From positions 97,174,904 through 97,238,903 of the forward strand of contig NC_030678.2 of the NCBI RefSeq assembly GCF_000004195.4: a DNA stretch of 64,000 nucleotides, in the 5' to 3' direction. Source of the DNA: Xenopus tropicalis (taxonomy: Eukaryota > Chordata > Amphibia > Anura > Pipidae). Below, in pieces: positions 56,654 to 64,000 of the stretch (position 1 is the stretch's first letter; every line of letters starts with the position of its first letter). The translations under genes were made by a program, and so were the position numbers. The notes beneath the pieces were generated by a model. The model was not told where the DNA came from. It did no database searches and saw only the letters and a program-made list of their open reading frames with translations.

Positions 56654-56947
56654 CAGGGGCGCTGCTACCATGAGGCGAGTTAAGAAACTAGCCTTAGGCG
56701 GCAGCGCCCCCAAATTTACCAGGAATGGCAAAAATCCACTCCTGGTAACTTTAAGAGCCGAATTTCTGGGTTTTTTTTAAACGGAAATTCGGCTCTGTTA
56801 GTTTAAAGAGTGCAATCACTCTCTACACTAGCGATGTGGCCCCCCCTGGACCCCCTCAGGCATTGTAAATGTAAGTTGCGGGGGGTGAGGGGGAACAGCA
56901 TCAGAGGGGCCGCCTCAGGGGCGGCTCAGGGGCCGAAAACGTCCCTG
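56654..56947. mobile_element. hAT MITE with 8-bp TSD ATTGGACT
   Basis: Begins CAGGGGCGCTGCTACC and ends CGTCCCTG. The 8-bp ATTGGACT flanks both sides exactly (56646-56653 and 56948-56955). 294 bp, GC-rich, with an internal hairpin 'gagccgaatttc..gaaattcggctc' (about 56754-56798). An inverted, decayed relative lies at 26886-27045. Noncoding. Confidence 0.93.
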
Positions 56948-56981
56948 ATTGGACTTGGGCCCTAACTGTCTCAGTTGCTGG

Positions 56982-57180
56982 CAGTGGCGTAACATTAGGG
57001 GGTCGGGCCCCCAGTAAAGAAAGTTATCCATGCTCACACCCTCAGCTGCAGTGACACAAACTTTGTATATTGTTCTTACAGTAAAAATATATTTTAAAAA
57101 AACCTTATGATTAAAAGTTCTTCTAATTTCAAATAATTCCTTTTTGGCCTTATTTGGATTTATTGATGAGTAATGTTCCA
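56982..57180. repeat. hAT MITE fragment (CAGTGGCGTAACATTAG)
   Basis: The left terminus is of the same type as 18021 and 41232, followed by a 'gggggtcgggccccc' palindrome. The right end was not found. Confidence 0.55.
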
Positions 57181-58602
57181 CAGAGCTGATTGTAGGGATT
57201 GTGATGCATATATAGAAAGAGTTAATATGACACTTATTTGATTCTCAGTTCCTTACTTTAGTAGATTTTTTCTGGACCCTCTCTAGTTGGTCTCCAACCA
57301 ATACCTATTGCATATTCAAGGTAAATACAATCCCTTCAATAATAATTCTCTTTACATATACCCTATTTAACATGGGCCAGTATTTTGCTGGTACACCCTG
57401 CAGAGCATTAACATTACAGCTTTTTTTTTTGCATCATATCTACAAATACTGTTTAAACCAACCAGGGAATTATTTAGTGATGACACATGACCTAAGTACC
57501 TTGCAAAGTGTAAAATCCATAATCTGCTTAGATTACCAAATCCTTCCTTTGTTAAATTTCGCATGAGACAGATCTCGTACTTTCAGCTTCAACGCTGGGG
57601 AAAACAATTTTATTGCACAAGTTGATATGATTAACTGTTTTTTATACATCACATAAATTAGTTCTTTAAAACTGAGGTCATGCCTACTGCATCCATTTGA
57701 AAATGATTGTCATTTGGATCTCTTAATAACTGAACTAATTTGTTTTCAAGCTGTTTTTTTTTTTTTATAAAACATGTGATAGAATACTGTATGTGACAGT
57801 CTTTACATTTCACCCACAGATGGAGATTCTTTATTGGAGCCTAGGGTTACGTATCCATGTGTATATGCACATTGCAATTGGCATGTCTTGGAACCTTAAT
57901 GCAGATGTTATGGTGGGCCAGAGAGCCCCATTAGGAGTCTTCCATCCCTTTAAAATCCATCCCTTGACATGTTTTATATACAGAGGGATCGTTGTCGTTC
58001 TCAACAGCTTAAGGTTTACAAATTAGATGCTGGTTTGCTGCTTGCTCTCAGTAGGGTAGCTTTGTAGCTTTGCAGAGGTTAGACTCCAGCTGGGTTCTAG
58101 GAAATATCCTACATAGAACTAATATCTGTAAATATGTTTTCACCTTGTGGATATCATGCTTTCCCATTTAAACATGTTTTAGTCAGATCAGTATATGCAG
58201 ACTACTATATTTGCACTTTACACTGGGAGCTGTAATAATACGAGCTGGTTGCTAGAAGAAACCCACATGCTTTCATGAATCTTACAGGAAGCTTTTAGTA
58301 ACTGATTTCCTACCGAATTTATTGCACCGTTGTGTTCTGTGAGGAAAAGATAAATGTTTTCAACATGCAAATGTAACAGGCCAAAGAATAGGTAAGGGAA
58401 TAAAAAACGAATTGCAACTTGCTTTTAGTATATTGGAAATCTGTGTTAAGGTATAATTCTGTTGTTGAGGAAGCACGCCTGATTTATATCCTTTGCTCAG
58501 TTATGAACAATTTAAAAGCATATGTATTCATTTTATATAAGATTTTACTTTTAAGACTTTCAGTAGCACAGCAAAAACAGCCTGAAAGGCTATACGATTA
58601 TT
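57181..58602. other. Noncoding stretch; open frame after a splice-acceptor-like site
   Basis: No gene recognised with confidence. 57780-58030 has a pyrimidine-rich run ending in 'cacccacag' before an ATG and a 77-codon frame (57793-58026). There is no recognisable domain and no donor that fits, so it is not called an exon. Confidence 0.35.
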
Positions 58603-58786
58603 CAGGGGCAGGCCAAGCCGACCGGGCGCCCTAGGCAACCCGGTCGGCCACCACGCCCCCCCGCTTGTTTCGGCAATGGCAAAGAAGGAGGACTAGGGGT
58701 AGGCCGGAGTTGCTCCTGCCTGGCGCCCCCTAATTGTTGCGCCCTAGGCAGCTGCTTCTTCTGCCTACCCCTAGTACCCCTGGGGC
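58603..58786. mobile_element. hAT-like MITE, GC-rich
   Basis: Begins CAGGGGCAGGCC and ends GTACCCCTG. Inside are inverted words such as 'gaccgggcgccctaggcaac' against 'gttgcgccctaggcag', and 'ctaggggtaggc' against 'gcctacccctag'. No 8-bp duplication seen. Related words occur at 7524-7620. Confidence 0.6.
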
Positions 58787-59268
58787 TGTTTACAAACCCA
58801 AACACACCTAGAATGGACACAAAAGAGAATGCATACTATCACAGTTTACTTCCATGCTCCTGTGCTTCTACATGGTTTCTATTTATCTATCCTGCTTCTT
58901 CTGCTGAATGGTGTGCAGCTGCACCTAGCCTCCATTCTGAAAATGCTAGGTGCAACTTGTGCATATTTTACACCAAAATGCAAGTTTACATGTACGTTTT
59001 AATGCATCAGGTGCATTTCTGTCATACACAACTTAGTTTATGTCCACATTAGGCTGGAATTATAAAGAAACGCTCTGCATTATAGGTAAAAAATATGTGA
59101 TTTGTGTCCAAAATGTCAATTCTTTTGCGATTCTTTCAAGTAATAAATCTAGGGAAGAAGAGAAGCAAGCAAGGAAGGAAGGTGACTTTTGAGGGATGTA
59201 CCGCTATTTATATGGGCGCTGTATAGCCGAAGGTCCATGGTAACCCAGTGAAAAGTCACTTTATCATC
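58787..59268. other. Noncoding stretch, nothing recognised
   Basis: No repeat ends or exons recognised. Confidence 0.45.
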
Positions 59269-59540
59269 TAGGAGTCCATTTACTAACCATCGGATTCTCT
59301 TTTCCAATTTGCTTTTTTAGCACTGAAAGACGCAGAAAAAAGTTGTAATTTTTTTTTTCAAGATTTACAATGTGTCAAAACGGCTAAAAATCTGAATCTG
59401 ACAATTCGCCAGCTAAAACTTGCCAAGATCATGTAGAAGTCAATGATAGGGTACCCTTCCTTTTCCTTGACAATCCTTCTTTTGTCTTGATTTCAGATTT
59501 TTTATGCTGTTTTTTTGTGCAACAATTCAATAAAGTGGGG
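59269..59540 (+). repeat. MITE fragment, 'gatcatgtagaagtcaatgg' family
   Basis: Core 'aagatcatgtagaagtcaat' at about 59426-59445, preceded by 'acaattcgccagctaaaact'. The left end 'gtccatttactaaccatcgg' is the family terminus. It is the inverse of the 39230-39590 copy. Confidence 0.65.
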
Positions 59541-59609
59541 TAAATATGTTACACTGACAAAGATTGAACAGTATATTTACTGGTATAAATAAAAAGTAAC
59601 TATATGAAC

Positions 59610-59960
59610 ACTAATGGGCTTGTTTATTATTTTTCAAGTTTGTGAATTCAACATTGTTTTTCTAATTCAAATAAACTCACATTTGGTATGCTCTCTTATT
59701 TATTATTAAGGGAAACTCATTTGAATAAAAATCTCCAATACCTCAAATTTTTGAGTTTACAAACTTGAATAAAACTTGAATACCTTGGATTGAAAATATG
59801 GCTTGACTTTGTGTTGGACAACTCCCATTGACTTACATATAAACTTGGCAGTTTCAAAATGGCAAAGTTTTACATTAAATGTTTCGGGTTTTTTACAAAC
59901 ATAATTCGAAAAAAAACAAACTCGACCGTTGATGAATCTTTTCTTTGTATTACTATACAA
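59610..59960. repeat. AT-rich repeat with 'caagtttgtgaatt' motifs
   Basis: 'ttcaagtttgtgaattcaac', 'gagtttacaaacttgaataa' and similar words recur in both orientations. A related stretch is at 61580-61750. Probably one more MITE family; ends unclear. Confidence 0.35.
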
Positions 59961-60195
59961 AGACTGATTTACAAAGGTATACTCCGAGTCATGATTTGGC
60001 AGTTCATCACATAAATGCTTTACAGCAGTGCCAGCTAAACAACAGAATAATCCAGTCACTCCTTGATGCAGAAAGAAACTAAATGAACACTCTTCCTTGG
60101 CCTTTTCAGTGGCTAAGCCCTCACAGCCTAGATCCCTTGATTACTTTAATTCTTTCTTGATTTTGTATTGTACAGAGTATTTGTGGCAGCACAGC

Positions 60196-60250
60196 CTTTT
60201 TCATTTGAACTCGCTAAATATATGTACACAATAGCGAAACGTAAGAAATT
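60196..60250 (+). ncRNA. Possible decayed hammerhead
   Basis: CGCTA (60212-60216) and TAGCG (60232-60236) form a stem II-like pair followed directly by AAACGTAAG, as after stem II in hammerheads. The CUGANGA core before it is not intact ('tttgaact'), so this is at best a fossil. Confidence 0.2.
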
Positions 60251-60379
60251 CACTATTAAAAAAATATGCCTTTAATACAATTTCCAATGTAATTTTCTTC
60301 TAACCTACAGTATATAATTAAATGAACTCACGTTGTTATGCCATTAAAACTAGAGTATTTTTCTCCATGAGGCAATGTA

Positions 60380-60720
60380 GAGTGTTATTAAAATGACCAG
60401 CGGTTCAGAAATGTATGCATATTCAAAGCTCATTCAAACTAAAGGTAAATGAGATTTTTCATTGCAAATTATTATAGATTTACATCCAGTTATATTCCAA
60501 TGCATTAGGCTCATAAAAACTACAGTGGCCAATTAACAGTGCTTCCTCATTTGTCAGAATCATACACGCTTTGGCTATTCATTTATCACTATTAATTTCT
60601 ATAATACGATTAAGCTACATTTTGTAAGTCTGCTAAAGTTTCAGCTTCATTTTTGCACCAAGGGCACAAGAGTGTAAAATGATTTTTGCTTATGAGGATG
60701 AAGTGAGATGACCCTGAAAC
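60380..60720. other. Candidate conserved noncoding element
   Basis: Repeat-free with words such as 'cctcatttgtcagaatcata' and 'tatgcatattcaaagctcat'. Composition resembles conserved vertebrate enhancers, but this is a visual impression only. Confidence 0.25.
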
Positions 60721-60839
60721 TAGAAATCCAGAGATAGCAGAAATATTCTGCCTTTTTTCCGTAATGCCAGAAACAAAGTGGGGGAGGTTATGCAGGGAGT
60801 TACACTGGCTATAAATGTAAAAGTCACTACTACTGCTGC

Positions 60840-60885
60840 AGGCATGGGATCTTTTATCTGGAAACCCTTCAAAAATAGCTTGGGC
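60840..60885. repeat. TACAGGTAT-family fragment
   Basis: 'ggcatgggatcttttatctg' followed by 'gaaaccctt' matches the left arm of the family. Too short to be more than a remnant. Confidence 0.5.
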
Positions 60886-61755
60886 GTAGAGCAGTGCTCT
60901 GCTATTTTAGTCATTATATTTAGGCAATTCGATTTCTCTGCAATAATTAGACAGAGATCTAGAAATACACTGTACACTGACCCATACAATTGTTCTCTGC
61001 TATTTCTTATTCTGCTGATGGATGGTTAAAGCCTTCATATAACTTATTCAGAGGTAAAATAGTTTGTACAAAGCAAAATTGTTTACATTGCAACTGCTTT
61101 TCCGTTATTATATCCCCCCACTGATGTTTAAATGATTTTTGTTTGCCTTAAGACATGGCTTTCCAGCAGTGGAAGATCCATGGATGGGATAAATGTGCAT
61201 GAATTATTATGCTAAATAAATGGTTATTAGCCCCATTTGCACTTGTTCACTTATATACTATATTTTAACTTCTTTGGTGTAGTAAATCCTAACAGGGCAG
61301 CTTGGAATGATTCAAAAACAAACCTGTACTATAAATAAATCTGATGCACCCTTTGTTTTTTGTCCAGACACAGTAGCCAATTGATGTGAATTTCCTAAAT
61401 ACACATAAAAAAAGTTACATCCCCACAGTATTAGGCACTAAGCTCTAATGGAAGCACGGACTGCGCCGTTTTTTTTTTTTTTTGTCAGTGGAAAATTATG
61501 TGATTTACAGTATGTGAAAAGGACAGAAAATATGCTGATGGCTCAGTTTCTAAACTGACTAAAGTCATTCACTTCACAAACTTACAATGAAAGTTCAACT
61601 TTGATATAAACTTTTACAATTTATGAGTTTGTGAATCGAGATAAATCCCTCAATAAATATCAGAAATTCAAGTTTTTGAACCATAATTTGAATTGTAAGT
61701 TGTAGAGCCAAAACCTCAAATAAACAAAAATACCAAAATAATAAATCACCCCCAT
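60886..61755. other. Noncoding stretch
   Basis: A T17 run at about 61470-61486 and an AT-rich repeat-like stretch at 61580-61750. No genes recognised. Confidence 0.4.
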
Positions 61756-61756
61756 A

Positions 61757-62057
61757 GGGGCCGATTCATTAAAACACGAGTTCAAATCCCGAATGGGAAA
61801 AATTCGGATTGGATACGATAATTTCTGAAGATCGCAAATATCACGAAAATGCTTCAGAAAAAGGTGTATTAGTCACGATAATGTCGTATTGGCGATCCGA
61901 AAGTCACGAAATTTTCATACCGAGCGATTGTAAACAGCAGCAGAACCTTTCCGAATTTTACACGCAAGCATACGAAAAAGTCGCGCGGACGTACGAAAAT
62001 ACACTCGGAGCATTCGAATGAACACTCAGAACGTTCATGTCTTAATAAATCTCCCCC
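61757..62057. mobile_element. MITE with GGGGCCGATTCATTAA ends
   Basis: Left GGGGCCGATTCATTAAAACA and right (inverted) GGGGAGATTTATTAAGACAT are terminal inverted repeats with some changes. The interior has repeated 'cacgaaaat', 'tacgaaaa' and 'cgattg' words. 301 bp. Distant relative of 12000-12351 and 38930-39199. The 70-codon frame inside is not a gene. Confidence 0.75.
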
Positions 62058-63448
62058 TTAGTGTGTTATTAATGCACCAGCAGTGTATTTGGGGACTTCC
62101 CCTTCCTGTAATGGGCCAATGCACTAATCCTGTGCATTCTTTTCAAGTCACTTTGTCCATCTTACTTGGCTCAGAGGATTTTTTTCAAGTTTCCCTGTTC
62201 CTGTTTTCCCTGGCATGGAATAATTTGTATCACAAAATAGACCTTCCATTAGGATACAGGCACATTGTAGGTCTATGGTCTGGTGGCACCAGACAGGGAA
62301 GGAAAGTGGCTGCTACAATATGAAGAGAAGGATGGTCATCAAACCAAAATAAAACTCAGATTTTACATGTCATTGTTACCCAGAAAGTTCTTCTTCATTC
62401 CTACAGTGATGACAATTGTTGCTTTAAACGCTAAAGTAGCCTTCTATCTGTATGCTTTTATAGGGACAGCAGCTTTCTGTGTACTTGAAGATATCATTTG
62501 GTTCCTCTCTCACACCCCTGTGTTGCCATTATGGTTTGTGCATGCCTGGGTTGCCATTCATGCATCTTGCAGTTGTCCCCTTCGTTGCTTGTTACCAATT
62601 TGCATATACTCACAGCCACCAGCAGTAGGGGCTGGTAGTGGGAGAACACTTTTCAGTCTTCCGCTGACCCATTAAATGCTGTCTTAAACTACTATATGGA
62701 ATTTGTGAATATATATATTTCTAACAGGGCATTTTTGTATTTGCCAGCTTGGATATGTTGGGTGTCTCTCTTTTCTATACAAGGTTGTATTTCAGCTAAT
62801 TTTATTTCGGCTTTAGTATATTATGCCCTTGCATCATTGCCTGGTACTGTGTTGTAATAGGCTAAAATTAACTATGCTTGTTTTTATTACCTACTCTCTA
62901 AATTTAATTAGGGAACTTGTTTTTATGTTCTACCCGTAATGCGCTAATACAAAAAAAATCCAATAAAAAAGGCAATTAAAACAGAATGTATTTGTTAGAC
63001 ACCAAAAATTTACTGTTGCTTTTCATGTAACTTTCATAAGGATTTATTTAGATACTAAAGGAGATTGTAAACCTGAGGCCATCAATTGCTCCTTGGTGGG
63101 GCACACCTATTAGCACCCTTCTATTTCACTACAATATTGCTCCTGACAGTCTGTGCTGTTATTGGGTAAGAGTGCTTGTGACATCTTGTGAAAGGTAAGC
63201 ATGTAGGGGAGGAGGGCTGGTGTGTGGCTATGGTTGCTATTTGCTCCAGCTACCCCAATTGGTTGGGCCTAGATTGTTTTTTGTTGGGGGGCAAGGCTTC
63301 CAAATAATATACCACTTATTGAGCAGTCAATTGTTGTTCACCTTTCTGTAAAGAATAAGAGCCTCCTTCAGCCATGTACTGGAATCCCTGTGTCTTATGT
63401 AACCTCTGCTGTGTTGTAGGTGCACCCCCTGATCCTAGTCTATGTCTA
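62058..63448. other. Noncoding stretch, nothing recognised
   Basis: No element ends recognised. A 130-codon frame (62283-62675) has no recognisable domain, no supporting splice context and ordinary AT-rich flanks, so it is not called. Confidence 0.4.
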
Positions 63449-63792
63449 AAGGTGGCCATACACGCACCGATATTATCGTACGAAACCTCGTTTCGTACGA
63501 TAATCGGTGCGTGTATGGTATGTCAGCGAGCCGACCGATGTCGCAGGAAGCTGCTGAAATCGGTCGGCTCGTCGATCGGCCAGGTTAGAAAATTTTGATC
63601 GGGCGCCATAGAAGGCGCCTGACCAAAATTCTCCCTTCAGAGCTGAATCGGCAGAAGGAGGTAGAAATCCTATTGTTTCTACCTCCTTACCTGCCGATTC
63701 AGCCCTGAATGGTGTGTGGCGGATCTGACGATGTTTCGTGCGACCGATGGTCGTACGAAACATCGTCGGATCGCCACGTGTATGGCCAGCTT
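63449..63792. mobile_element. Five-hairpin MITE (AAGGTGGCCATACACG ends)
   Basis: Termini AAGGTGGCCATACACG and CGTGTATGGCCAGCTT are inverted repeats, same family as 6345-6905. Five separate long hairpins lie between them: 63461-63513, 63528-63570, 63591-63630, 63642-63703 and 63722-63772, each with arms of 12-25 bp and at most a few mismatches. Open frames in this block on both strands come from the palindromes. It is well preserved and therefore fairly young. Confidence 0.9.
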
Positions 63793-64000
63793 AAGCCTCC
63801 CCTTGATCTTTTACGGTTTATTGACCCTGCTAAAGTTTGTGGAAAGAGTTACCAGAGGATCAACTGGTTTGTGGAGGAGTGTAGAACCGCCACCACCATC
63901 ATGCATATTATATGTATATACATGTATTTTAATTGTAACAAATGCAGAAATAAGGCTTTTGAAGTGGGAAATGTTTTTCCAAATGAATTCTAATAGCTAA
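63793..64000. other. Noncoding end of window
   Basis: Nothing recognised. Confidence 0.4.

Noticed and set aside
57793..58026. 77-codon frame after a 'cacccacag' acceptor-like site
   Set aside because: No domain, no clear donor, and one acceptor-like sequence is expected by chance in this length.
60196..60250. Hammerhead-like stem CGCTA/TAGCG followed by AAAC
   Set aside because: Kept only as a very low confidence feature because the first core box is missing.
62283..62675. 130-codon plus-strand frame with hydrophobic stretches
   Set aside because: No known motif, no splice sites that fit, AT-rich intergenic style. A chance frame is the simplest reading.
63473..64000. Several 74-96 codon frames on both strands
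   Set aside because: They result from the palindromic structure of the five-hairpin MITE.
1..64000. tRNA-type SINE promoters or tRNA genes
   Set aside because: I did not see an A box and B box pair at the right spacing.

Overview
The window reads as nuclear DNA of a vertebrate, most probably a pipid frog (Xenopus). It is AT-rich and has no compact gene layout. It is packed with repeat types I associate with Xenopus: TTAA-flanked T2/Kolobok-type MITEs, a family ending in TACAGGTAT, short-TSD (PIF/Harbinger-type) MITEs, hAT MITEs with 8-bp target duplications, CR1 LINE fragments, a Penelope-like element (PLE) and Tc1 transposons. Species level (X. tropicalis or X. laevis) is inference. I found no host protein-coding exon, tRNA, rRNA or CRISPR that I can defend, so the window looks like a gene desert or the inside of very large introns. 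All protein-like reading frames I recognise belong to mobile elements, and all are broken or truncated.

Layout. 0-7.8 kb: AT-rich sequence with a short MITE (734-910), a CR1 3' fragment, and a MITE nested inside a MITE (6345-6905). 8-9.6 kb: a full-length but dead Tc1 transposon with both terminal repeats. 9.6-13.6 kb: a GACGCGC-type minisatellite, a 3-bp-TSD MITE, and a 1.0-kb hAT element carrying a 34-bp minisatellite. 13.6-21 kb: mostly unique DNA with a T2-type MITE, a small hAT MITE and some possible conserved noncoding DNA. 21.0-24.6 kb: a nest made of the start of a T2 MITE, a (TA)17 tract, a 5'-truncated PLE with a GIY-YIG endonuclease frame and a hammerhead ribozyme, and the 5' end of a second Tc1. 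24.6-29.2 kb: T2-type and hAT MITEs. 31-48 kb: repeated copies of the TACAGGTAT family, other MITEs, microsatellites and a second, essentially perfect hammerhead ribozyme at 44.7 kb. 49.9-54.2 kb: two more CR1 fragments. 55-64 kb: hAT MITEs, MITE fragments, and at the end a 344-bp MITE that holds five consecutive hairpins.

The most interesting signals are two type I hammerhead ribozymes with tiny palindromic stem III. One sits in the PLE and one in an otherwise unassigned repeat. Next come the five-hairpin MITE at 63.4-63.8 kb, the 34-bp array that is largely open in all three minus-strand frames, and the array of small imperfect inverted repeats inside the PLE 3' region. No database search was possible. 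Family names rest on terminal sequences, target-site duplications, protein motifs and memory of the families.
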